A stretch of DNA of 8,550 nt from Eubacterium sp. (lineage in GTDB: Bacteria; Bacillota; Clostridia; Oscillospirales; Acutalibacteraceae), in NCBI GenBank assembly GCA_029050995.1, contig JAIDLO010000145.1:1-8550 (forward strand). The letters run 5' to 3'. Of the stretch, positions 1 through 6,481 are shown in pieces. Within the stretch, counting starts at the first letter, position 1; every line of letters begins with the position of its first letter. The notes under the pieces are model-generated. The model ran no database searches, was not told the DNA's origin, and saw only the letters and a program-made list of their open reading frames with translations. Both the position numbers and the translations under genes were made by a program.

Positions 1-38
1 TTCTAATACAAAATTATGCAACACGCAAGTAAATTATT

Positions 39-99
39 GAATATATATTCCTAGCATGGTAAAAGGTAGTATAAATTTTGATAATTATATGGTGATACT
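39..99 (+). promoter_or_regulatory. AT-rich leader with weak promoter candidates upstream of the GNAT-GH30-trmO operon
   Basis: The first 99 bases carry no gene. Two -10-like hexamers are visible, TATAAA at 70-75 and GATAAT at 80-85, but neither has a convincing -35 at normal spacing. TTGAAT at 37-42 is 27 bases from TATAAA, which is too far. A perfect 12-bp palindrome, GAATATATATTC, lies at 39-50 and could be an operator, although in such AT-rich DNA chance is a serious alternative. A Shine-Dalgarno sequence GGTGAT at 91-96 precedes the ATG at 100. The first operon gene must be transcribed from here or from further upstream; the exact promoter is not resolved. Confidence 0.3.
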
Positions 100-519
100 A
101 TGAGCGAAATTAAATTTTATGATACGCTTCCCGAAGAGGCGAAAGACATCAGAATAACTGTTTTCGTTGAGGAACAGGGCTTTCAGAACGAGCTTGACGA
201 AATTGACAACACTGCCATTCACGCTCTGCTTTTTAAAGACGGACAGGCTGTTGCAACAGCAAGAATGTATGAAAAAGATAACGGCAAAGCCTTCTATCTT
301 GGCAGAATTGCTGTTTTAAAGGAATTCAGAGGTCTTAACTTAGGTTACGAAATCGTTCATGCAATGGTTGAAAGAGCAAAAGCGCTCGGCGCTGAAAAAT
401 GCGAAATTTCAGCACAATGCAGAGCTATGGGCTTTTATCAGAAGCTGGGCTTCAAAGAAGAGGGCGAAACATATCTTGATGAACACTGCCCGCATATCCA
501 TATGGAGAAACGCTTATGA
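100..519 (+). CDS. GNAT family N-acetyltransferase (ElaA/YjcF-like)
   Basis: This is a 139-residue single-domain Gcn5-related acetyltransferase, expected to move an acetyl group from acetyl-CoA to an unknown amine in the cytoplasm. The N-terminal FVEEQG (residues 22-27) and the following acidic stretch resemble the ElaA/YjcF branch. The acetyl-CoA pyrophosphate-binding motif A is RGLNLG at 77-82, a slight variant of R/Q-x-x-G-x-G/A, preceded by the usual beta-strand LGRIAVL. GFYQKLGF at 111-118 is the classic late GNAT motif, and the protein ends in a His-rich stretch (HCPHIHM). GGTGAT four bases or so upstream supports the ATG start. Its stop overlaps the start of the GH30 gene by four bases (ATGA), so translation is coupled. 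The substrate cannot be read from sequence; fold assignment is firm. Confidence 0.88.
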   Translation: MSEIKFYDTLPEEAKDIRITVFVEEQGFQNELDEIDNTAIHALLFKDGQAVATARMYEKDNGKAFYLGRIAVLKEFRGLNLGYEIVHAMVERAKALGAEKCEISAQCRAMGFYQKLGFKEEGETYLDEHCPHIHMEKRL

Positions 520-1898
520 TTACTGTTGATTTAAAAAATGCCGAGAAAAAGCAGACATTAAAAGGCTTCGGCACATCAGCCTGCTGGTGGAGCCAGAATG
601 TTTCGGATGAAAAAACGGCAGATGAAATATCCGATTTGCTCTATTCCGAAAAAGGGCTTAATCTGAACATCTACCGATACAATGTAGGCGGCGGATGGAA
701 CGAAAAGAACTGCCGTGTTTTCAATCCCTGGAGAAAATGCGAAAGCTTTTATGTTTATGACGATAACAACGAGGATGAGCACTACAAGGGCGACGGCTAT
801 GATTTTGAAAAAGACAAAAACGCCTACAGCTTTATGAAAACCTGCCTTGCAAAAGGCAGCATAGACACCGTTATTCTTTTTGCCAATTCTCCGCACTATT
901 CCTTTACATCAAGCGGACAGGCAAGCGGCAGCCTTATGCACCACACCTGCAATCTGCCGAAATGCAATTACAAAAGATTTGCCGAGTACTTTTTGGATAT
1001 AACGGAGCATTTTATAGAGGACGGCATTCCTGTTACCCACATCAGCCCGATCAACGAGCCGCAGTGGAAATGGGGCGGAAACCATGTATGGCAGGAGGGC
1101 TGCCACTATGAGCCCGAAGAGGTTGCAGAGGTTTTCCACATATTCGCAGAGGAGCTTGAAAAAAGAAACCTTGATATTCAATTATACGGCCCCGAAAGCG
1201 GAGAAATCGGCGGACTTACCGAAGAATATCTCAGGCTCTTTAAAAATGACAAGCTGATTATGAAGCACCTTGGTGCATTTGCAATTCATTCCTATCATGT
1301 TGATAACGATACACAAATCCGAAAGGATTTTTACAACAATATCGTAATACCAAATCCCGATATCCGTTTTGATATGAGCGAATGGTGCGAGCTTCCCTGC
1401 AAAAGCGATACAAAATCAATCAAGGGCGCTTTAATCACTGCAAGAATTATCGGCAATGATTTCTCTCTTTTAGGTGCAGAAAGCTGGACAAGCTGGGTTG
1501 CCGTCAACCAGATTTATGATGTTAAGGGCGACGGCAAGGATTATTCCGACGGTCTGCTTTCAGCTACAAACGGCTTTACTTATTACTACATAGCCAAAAG
1601 ATATTATGCTTTTCTTCACTTTTCAAAATTCATTAAAATCGGTGCAACTGTATTGAAAATAGAATATGCATCCGACAGCAAGCTGAATGTTTACACCTTT
1701 GTAAACCCGGACGGGCAAAAGGTTGCCGTTATCGTTAATGAGGGAAAAGCAGAGGATATTGAATTTTTGACAGACGAAAAAAATTGCGAAATTTACACAA
1801 CAACCGCAAAAAAGAACTTCCGCAAGGATTTCAGCGGAGCTTTTAACGGATCAATACACAGCAAAGCATCATCCATAACAACGGTGGTATTATGGTAA
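516..1898 (+). CDS. Glycoside hydrolase family 30, endo-beta-1,6-galactanase-like (GH30_5-like)
   Basis: This 460-residue retaining glycosidase has a TIM barrel (about residues 10-365) followed by the small beta-sandwich side domain typical of GH30 (about 370-460). The N-terminal GFGTSACWW and the strand LNLNIYRYNVGGG match the opening of GH30 barrels. The predicted acid/base is E181 in SPINEP and the nucleophile is E289 in MSEW, with normal spacing. QEGCH at 193-197, just after the acid/base strand, is a pattern I associate with the endo-beta-1,6-galactanase subfamily; that subfamily call is by recall, not by search. No signal peptide is present, so it likely acts inside the cell on imported galacto-oligosaccharides. 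The start is set by the ATGA overlap with the GNAT gene and a GGAGAAA site at 504-510. Its stop overlaps the next gene by seven bases. Other GH30 specificities (glucocerebrosidase, xylanase, fucosidase) remain possible. Confidence 0.82.
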   Translation: MITVDLKNAEKKQTLKGFGTSACWWSQNVSDEKTADEISDLLYSEKGLNLNIYRYNVGGGWNEKNCRVFNPWRKCESFYVYDDNNEDEHYKGDGYDFEKDKNAYSFMKTCLAKGSIDTVILFANSPHYSFTSSGQASGSLMHHTCNLPKCNYKRFAEYFLDITEHFIEDGIPVTHISPINEPQWKWGGNHVWQEGCHYEPEEVAEVFHIFAEELEKRNLDIQLYGPESGEIGGLTEEYLRLFKNDKLIMKHLGAFAIHSYHVDNDTQIRKDFYNNIVIPNPDIRFDMSEWCELPCKSDTKSIKGALITARIIGNDFSLLGAESWTSWVAVNQIYDVKGDGKDYSDGLLSATNGFTYYYIAKRYYAFLHFSKFIKIGATVLKIEYASDSKLNVYTFVNPDGQKVAVIVNEGKAEDIEFLTDEKNCEIYTTTAKKNFRKDFSGAFNGSIHSKASSITTVVLW

Positions 1899-2569
1899 TC
1901 AAACCGATTGCAAAACTATACAATGATTTTCCGTCCAAATTCGGAATACCGCGCCAGAGCGGAAGAATAACAGAGCTGAAAAGCAAAATCATTTTTGAAA
2001 AGGAATTCAGAATTGAGGAGGCTTTCAGAGGGCTTGATCAGTTTTCACATCTTTGGCTGATCTGGGAATTTTCGGAAAGCAAAAAAGAGGAATGGAGCGC
2101 AACAGTCCGTCCGCCAAGGCTTGGAGGAAACAAGCGTATCGGCGTTTTTGCAACACGCTCTCCCTTTCGCCCGAATGCACTTGGGCTTTCCTGCGTTAAG
2201 CTGGAAGCCATTGAGAAAGACGAAAAGCAAGGAATCGTTCTGATCGTAAGCGGCGCTGATTTAATGAACGGCACACCGATATACGATATTAAGCCGTATA
2301 TTCCGTATGCAGATTGCATTGAAGCTGCACAGGGCGGCTTTGCCGAAGAACATAAGGATTATAAAGCAGAGGTTGAAATTCCCGAAAACCTTTTAACAAT
2401 GATTCCCGAGGATAAAAGAAAAGCACTTATAAAGGTGCTTGAAGACGATCCCCGCCCATCCTATAAAAAGGATATCGAAAAAGCCTACGGCTTCCCCTTT
2501 GCCGATTATGAAATCAAATTCACTGCAAAGGAAAATAAAATCATTGTTACGGATATTATTAAACTATAA
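1892..2569 (+). CDS. trmO: tRNA (N6-threonylcarbamoyladenosine37-N6)-methyltransferase TrmO
   Basis: This 225-residue protein is a TrmO/TsaA (YaeB) family enzyme, which uses S-adenosylmethionine to methylate t6A at position 37 of certain tRNAs to m6t6A, helping ACY codon decoding. The TsaA-type beta-barrel domain is marked by SPFRPN at 90-95 followed by LGLSCVKLE, and by DLMNGTPIYDIKPYIPYAD with DIKPY at 132-136. The C-terminal domain carries DDPRPSY and YGFPFADYEIKF, the usual TrmO ending, and the length is close to the E. coli protein (about 235). It begins seven bases inside the GH30 gene with only a weak GGTGG site upstream, so translation is probably coupled to the upstream genes. A housekeeping tRNA-modification gene riding at the end of a glycosidase operon is unusual but the identity is secure. 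Confidence 0.93.
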   Translation: MVIKPIAKLYNDFPSKFGIPRQSGRITELKSKIIFEKEFRIEEAFRGLDQFSHLWLIWEFSESKKEEWSATVRPPRLGGNKRIGVFATRSPFRPNALGLSCVKLEAIEKDEKQGIVLIVSGADLMNGTPIYDIKPYIPYADCIEAAQGGFAEEHKDYKAEVEIPENLLTMIPEDKRKALIKVLEDDPRPSYKKDIEKAYGFPFADYEIKFTAKENKIIVTDIIKL

Positions 2570-2571
2570 AG

Positions 2572-2603
2572 AAACAGCTACCTAATCAGGTAGCTGTTTT
2601 TTG
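2572..2603. terminator. Bidirectional intrinsic terminator between trmO and the beta-glucuronidase gene
   Basis: A perfect 12-bp stem (AAACAGCTACCT at 2572-2583 pairing with AGGTAGCTGTTT at 2588-2599, loop AATC) is followed on the plus strand by a T run. Read on the minus strand, the hairpin is followed by TTTCTTTATAG, which is T-rich enough to serve the convergent glucuronidase gene ending at 2612. Its stem is nearly the same as that of the terminator at 6437-6460. Confidence 0.9.
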
Positions 2604-2611
2604 TTTTCAGA

Positions 2612-4402
2612 TTACTTTTTATAATCAAAATCAGGGATTTTAGTCCAGCGGTTTTTGAAATAATGTGCTGAGAGCTTTGGCCTTCTGTCTCGTGTAAAGA
2701 TACCTTTTTTATTGCCGTCAACACGCATAACACCCTGAATGGTTTGAAAGTCTGCAAAGTTCCATGTCTGTTCTCCTACAACAAATTTATATTTATCAAG
2801 AACAGTATTCATCGCATCATAATATTCAACCTGAAATTCTTCGCTGAACATATTCGGTACGGCATTATGAACGCCTGCAACCGTATCAGCTCCATATTCC
2901 GTTATCATCAGCGGCTTATTAAACTGCGAAAAATACTGCATTTCAATATCCATTGCCTGCGATGCGGCATCCAGATCGCCTGCAAATATGTACCAGCCAT
3001 AATATCTGTTTACGCAGATTACATCAACAAACGGTGCAACCTTATCTTTTATGTAATCATTGTTGCAGACTACTACGGTTACCGGTCTGCTTTGCGGATC
3101 ACATTGATGTGCAAGATGATAAAGCGGTTCAAAATAATCAAGTGCCTTATGGGGCGTGCCTGCTGTATCCGGCTCATTCGCAAGCGACCACATAACAATG
3201 CTTGGACGATTTTTGTCCCTTGCAATCATATCCTGAATAACCTGCCTGTGATGCGCCGTTCTTTTATTATACTTTTCGAGCAATTCGCCCTCGACATTCG
3301 GAAAGTTCAGACCAACAGCAGGCGTTTCGGCAATGACAACAATACCCTCTTCATCACAAAGATTCAGCATTTCTTCGGAATACGGATAATGCGAGGTTCT
3401 GAAGGAATTTGCACACATCCATTTCATCAAGGAAATATCCTTAACATTCAATGCTTCATCTATACCTCTGCCGCGAATTTCACTGTCCTCGTGCTTACCG
3501 AAGCCTTTGAAATAGAACGGCTTGCCGTTAATTAAGAATTGATTATCCTTAACCGCAACCTCTCTTACACCGAATTTCTGATAATAACAATCCTCATTAA
3601 ATGTAATTTTTGCAGTATACAGATATGCCTTACCAGGCTGCCACAGCTTTGCATTTTCAATAACAATTTCTTCATTAATATTTTTATCAGATACGATTTC
3701 ATTACCTTTATCATCAAGAATAGAAACTGCTGCTTTACCTGCTCCTATGAATTCAGCTTCCACTTTAACAACGGCATTTGCTCCGTCAATCTTTGTATCA
3801 ATATAAATATCATTTATATAATCTTTTGCCGTTGTATAGAGCTTAACGGACCTATTGATTCCGCAGTAATTGAAAAAATCAAAATTCGGATAATTCTTAT
3901 TCTTTATATTTGTTCTGTTTACACTATCAAAATTCGGCAGACTATCGCCGAACATTGCCCTTTTGCTTTCATTACCGACAGGTAATGTAGAAAAATCAAC
4001 ACGATTATCAACCGCAACACTAAGCAGATTTTTCTCTTCAAGCACACTTTCATCAAGCTCCATTTCAAAAGGCAGAAAGCCCCCTGTATGCTCGCCTATT
4101 TTATTTCCATTCAGATAAACAACGCAATTATGCGTAACTGCACCAAAACGCAGAACAATTCTGTTCTTCCTTAATCCATTCGGAATGGAAAAATAGGTTT
4201 GATAGTAAGCATAGCCGTAATGATCTCTGAATCTTATATCCGCCTTCTGATCATTATAGGATGCAGGAACATATAGTTTTTCAGGGTTTTCCAATGGTTT
4301 CATTACATATTTTTCTTCAAGAATCTCACTGCCGAAGCAGAAATTCCATATACCGTCTAAACTCGTTAAAAATCTTTTTTCATTCATCTGAGGGTACAAC
4401 AC
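2612..4402 (-). CDS. uidA: Beta-glucuronidase, glycoside hydrolase family 2
   Basis: This 596-residue enzyme (E. coli UidA is about 603) should release D-glucuronic acid from beta-glucuronides in the cytoplasm. The three GH2 domains are in order: sugar-binding jelly roll (about 1-175), immunoglobulin-like domain (about 177-270) and TIM barrel (about 275-590). The acid/base is E410 in ANEPDT and the nucleophile E502 in ITEYG. Y467 and Y471 in NRYYGWY and H338 in SHYPY line the active site. NKK at 564-566 gives the N-x-K motif that reads the glucuronate carboxylate, separating true glucuronidases from galactosidases. The region after VGLN (about 366-384) is shorter than E. coli loop 1, and the usual Asp of VVIDE is Ala358. 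The GTG start fits the MLYP opening shared with other family members and a GGCAGGG site just upstream. There is no signal peptide. It is divergent from the rhamnosidase-like gene. Confidence 0.94.
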   Translation of the reverse strand: MLYPQMNEKRFLTSLDGIWNFCFGSEILEEKYVMKPLENPEKLYVPASYNDQKADIRFRDHYGYAYYQTYFSIPNGLRKNRIVLRFGAVTHNCVVYLNGNKIGEHTGGFLPFEMELDESVLEEKNLLSVAVDNRVDFSTLPVGNESKRAMFGDSLPNFDSVNRTNIKNKNYPNFDFFNYCGINRSVKLYTTAKDYINDIYIDTKIDGANAVVKVEAEFIGAGKAAVSILDDKGNEIVSDKNINEEIVIENAKLWQPGKAYLYTAKITFNEDCYYQKFGVREVAVKDNQFLINGKPFYFKGFGKHEDSEIRGRGIDEALNVKDISLMKWMCANSFRTSHYPYSEEMLNLCDEEGIVVIAETPAVGLNFPNVEGELLEKYNKRTAHHRQVIQDMIARDKNRPSIVMWSLANEPDTAGTPHKALDYFEPLYHLAHQCDPQSRPVTVVVCNNDYIKDKVAPFVDVICVNRYYGWYIFAGDLDAASQAMDIEMQYFSQFNKPLMITEYGADTVAGVHNAVPNMFSEEFQVEYYDAMNTVLDKYKFVVGEQTWNFADFQTIQGVMRVDGNKKGIFTRDRRPKLSAHYFKNRWTKIPDFDYKK

Positions 4403-4420
4403 AAACTGCCCTGCCTTTAC

Positions 4421-4438
4421 TTATAAATTCATTTATAA
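4421..4438. promoter_or_regulatory. 18-bp palindrome, candidate operator for the beta-glucuronidase gene
   Basis: TTATAAAT-TC-ATTTATAA is a perfect inverted repeat with 8-bp arms. It overlaps the end of the predicted minus-strand -10 box and covers the expected start of transcription, which is where a repressor would act. It is purely AT in the arms, so chance in AT-rich intergenic DNA cannot be excluded. No regulator gene is present in the window to pair with it. Confidence 0.35.
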
Positions 4439-4465
4439 AATAACACATATAAAAAACGATTACAA
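4437..4465 (-). promoter_or_regulatory. Predicted sigma-A promoter for the beta-glucuronidase gene
   Basis: On the minus strand a TTGTAA -35 (4460-4465) is followed after exactly 17 bases by TATTTT (4437-4442). The -10 is preceded by TGT, giving an extended -10. Transcription would begin near 4430, about 28 bases before the GTG codon. Each hexamer matches consensus at four of six positions; spacing and the extended -10 raise confidence. TATAAA-like alternatives lie a few bases downstream. Confidence 0.45.
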
Positions 4466-4468
4466 CAT

Positions 4469-4497
4469 TTGAATTAAAATATCGGATATGATATAGT
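4469..4497 (+). promoter_or_regulatory. Predicted sigma-A promoter for the rhamnosidase-like gene
   Basis: TTGAAT (4469-4474) is separated by exactly 17 bases from TATAGT (4492-4497), and TG at 4489-4490 makes an extended -10 (TGATATAGT). Transcription should start near 4503-4505, which leaves only about ten bases of leader before the TTG start codon. The -35 boxes of this promoter and of the divergent glucuronidase promoter lie three bases apart, so the two polymerases probably interfere or share a regulator. Confidence 0.62.
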
Positions 4498-4501
4498 AAA
4501 C

Positions 4502-4510
4502 AAGGTGATC
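4502..4510 (+). promoter_or_regulatory. Ribosome-binding site that fixes the start of the rhamnosidase-like gene
   Basis: AAGGTGATC is a seven-base GGTGATC match to the 3' end of 16S rRNA. A GTG inside this site (4505) opens the frame, but a start there would bury the site. The TTG at 4514, three bases beyond GGTGATC, is properly placed. The GNAT gene at 100 has the same arrangement (GGTGAT, then ATGAGC), which supports the choice. Confidence 0.75.
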
Positions 4511-4513
4511 GCT

Positions 4514-6421
4514 TTGAGCAAAATATTTAACGGAAAATGGATTACGGCACATCCATTTATCAGCAGTAAAAATAAAATTCAAAACTTTTATATGAAAGTG
4601 AAAAAGTCTTTTTTCATAAATGAAATTCCGAATGCATTCATAAAAATTACCGCTGATGATTACTACAAACTTTATATCAACGGAGAATATGTTGGGCAGG
4701 GACCTGCCCCGGGATATGACTTTGCATATAATTATAATCAATATGATATAACAGACTTTTTAAAAATCGGCGAAAACTTGATTGAAGCAGTTGTATATTA
4801 TCAAGGGCTGACAAATCGTGTATGGGTAAGCGGCGACAACAAACAGGGCTTGCTTGCAGATGTATATTTTGACTATGATTTCGCTTTTGGTACGGACGAA
4901 AACTGGGTTTATTGCGTGGATAAGACTTTTATTTCAAGCGAAACAGTCGGCTATGATACTGCTTTTTTGGAAAACAGAGATTTAAGGATAAAAGACAGTG
5001 CATACAAAAGCTGTGCAGTCATCAATACGGATTATACATTTTGTGACGAGCCTTTTCCTGCACTGCAGGTTTACAGCGTAAAAGCCGAGCCCACTGTAAC
5101 TGAAAACAGATATTTTTATGATTTCAAGCAGGAATATGCCTGTTGCTTAAAGATAAGGGCAACAAGCAAAAATGCAGGTAGCAAAATCATCATCCATTGC
5201 GGAGAAGAGCTTGACGAGAAAAACAATGTCAGATTTAATCTTCGCTGCAACTGCAAGTATGAGGAAAACTGCATATTAAATCAAGGCGAAAACATCATTG
5301 AACAATTTGATTATAAAGCCTTAAGATATGTTGAAATTCTTGCAGAAAACGGCGTTACAATAGATGATTTTGAAATATTGGTAAGGCATTATCCATTTCC
5401 CGAAAGCACTTTTGAGCTTAATACGGATGATGAAATTCTGCAGCAGGTATTTACGCTGTGCAAAAACACAATTAAATACGGAACGCAGGAAGTATTTGTT
5501 GACTGCCCGACAAGAGAAAAAGGGCAATATATCGGCGATGTTTTCATATCGGGATTTGCGCATTTCCTTTTAACCAAGGACAACAAACCGCTGAAAAAAG
5601 CAATTGAAAATATTGCACAATCCATAAAATACAGCGGCGAAATTTTAGCCGTATCCCCATGCAGCTACAAGCAAAAAATTGCAGATTATTCGCTCCTTTT
5701 TCCGCTTATGCTTTGGAGATATTACCAATATACAAAGGATACGGAATTTTTGAAAAATATGCGCAGTACCTGCACATTTATAAACAATTATTTTTCAAAA
5801 TTTGCCAATACAGACGGACTGCTCAATAAGGTTGACGAGCAATGGAATCTGGTTGACTGGCCTGATAATTGCAGGGATGACTATGATTTTGACTTATCAG
5901 AGCCTATTCAAGACGGCTGCCACAATGTAATCAATGCTTTTTACATTTGCAGTATTGAGGCTGAGGAACAGATAAAAAGTGAACTCAACATTCCGTTCAC
6001 GCCAAAGGCAAGCAAGCTTAAGGAAAATTTCAACAACACATTTTTAAACAAAACAACAGGACTTTATACAGACAGTGAAAAAAGCGCACATTCTTCCATT
6101 CACGCAAATATGCTTCCGCTTGCTTTCAACATCTGCCCCGATGAATACAAGGATCGTATTGCAGATTATCTGATCTCAAGAGGTATGCAATGCGGCACTT
6201 ATATGTCTTACTTTTATCTTAAAGCACTTTGCAAGGCAGGCAGAAAAAAAGAGGCATACAAAGCAATAATATCAACTGAAGAAAACAGCTGGTACAATAT
6301 GATTAGGGAGGGCGCAACAACCTGCTTTGAAGCCTGGGGAAAAGACAAAAAATGGAACACAAGCCTGTTTCATCCTTGGTCTTGTGCTCCAATCATAATA
6401 CTGTTTGAAGATTTGAAGTAA
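4514..6421 (+). CDS. Alpha-L-rhamnosidase-like glycosidase, GH78 type, lacking the C-terminal domain
   Basis: This 635-residue protein begins with a beta-sandwich of the bacterial rhamnosidase N-terminal type (about 25-160, with YYKLYINGEYVGQGP). A second beta domain (about 195-290) follows, then a six-hairpin (alpha/alpha)6 barrel (about 300-632). DCPTREKGQYIGD places D330, E335 and D342 with the same spacing as the substrate-binding and catalytic acids of characterised GH78 enzymes, where the motif usually reads DCP-x-R-x-E. E606 in CFEAW matches the conserved late Glu, and HPWSCAP is the usual end of the barrel. The protein stops about 14 residues later, so the C-terminal beta-sandwich found in most GH78 enzymes is absent; a terminator follows at once, so this is not a sequencing break. 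No signal peptide is present. TTG at 4514 is preferred over GTG at 4505. Rhamnose specificity is likely but not proven. Confidence 0.82.
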   Translation: MSKIFNGKWITAHPFISSKNKIQNFYMKVKKSFFINEIPNAFIKITADDYYKLYINGEYVGQGPAPGYDFAYNYNQYDITDFLKIGENLIEAVVYYQGLTNRVWVSGDNKQGLLADVYFDYDFAFGTDENWVYCVDKTFISSETVGYDTAFLENRDLRIKDSAYKSCAVINTDYTFCDEPFPALQVYSVKAEPTVTENRYFYDFKQEYACCLKIRATSKNAGSKIIIHCGEELDEKNNVRFNLRCNCKYEENCILNQGENIIEQFDYKALRYVEILAENGVTIDDFEILVRHYPFPESTFELNTDDEILQQVFTLCKNTIKYGTQEVFVDCPTREKGQYIGDVFISGFAHFLLTKDNKPLKKAIENIAQSIKYSGEILAVSPCSYKQKIADYSLLFPLMLWRYYQYTKDTEFLKNMRSTCTFINNYFSKFANTDGLLNKVDEQWNLVDWPDNCRDDYDFDLSEPIQDGCHNVINAFYICSIEAEEQIKSELNIPFTPKASKLKENFNNTFLNKTTGLYTDSEKSAHSSIHANMLPLAFNICPDEYKDRIADYLISRGMQCGTYMSYFYLKALCKAGRKKEAYKAIISTEENSWYNMIREGATTCFEAWGKDKKWNTSLFHPWSCAPIIILFEDLK

Positions 6422-6430
6422 ATAGGCAAC

Positions 6431-6468
6431 AAAAAAACAGCTGCCCGATTGGGTAGCTGTAATTTTTT
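6431..6468. terminator. Bidirectional intrinsic terminator between the rhamnosidase-like gene and the ferredoxin gene
   Basis: A 10-bp stem (ACAGCTGCCC at 6437-6446 with GGGTAGCTGT at 6451-6460, one G-T wobble, loop GATT) is flanked on the plus strand by AATTTTTTT and on the minus strand by seven T. It therefore works in both directions and serves the two convergent genes ending at 6421 and 6482. The stem is nearly the same as that at 2572-2599. Confidence 0.92.
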
Positions 6469-6481
6469 TGATGTAATCAAA

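Noticed and set aside
39..50. Palindrome GAATATATATTC as a firm operator
   Set aside because: It is short, mostly alternating AT, and not clearly placed against a promoter; kept only as a remark in the leader entry.
576..1181. Minus-strand frames of 106 and 90 residues inside the GH30 gene
   Set aside because: Hydrophobic antisense shadows of a gene with intact catalytic motifs; no ribosome site or promoter.
2744..3985. Long plus-strand reading frames (263 and 148 residues) opposite the beta-glucuronidase gene
   Set aside because: They lie wholly inside a well-supported GH2 gene on the other strand, show no recognisable motif or ribosome site, and have the Cys/Ile/Phe-rich make-up of antisense frames.
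4479..4494. ATATC...GATAT inverted repeat over the rhamnosidase-like promoter
   Set aside because: Five-base arms with a six-base gap are easily explained by chance in this AT-rich spacer.
4505..4513. GTG at 4505 as the start of the rhamnosidase-like gene
   Set aside because: The GTG is part of the GGTGATC ribosome site and has no site of its own; TTG at 4514 is correctly spaced.
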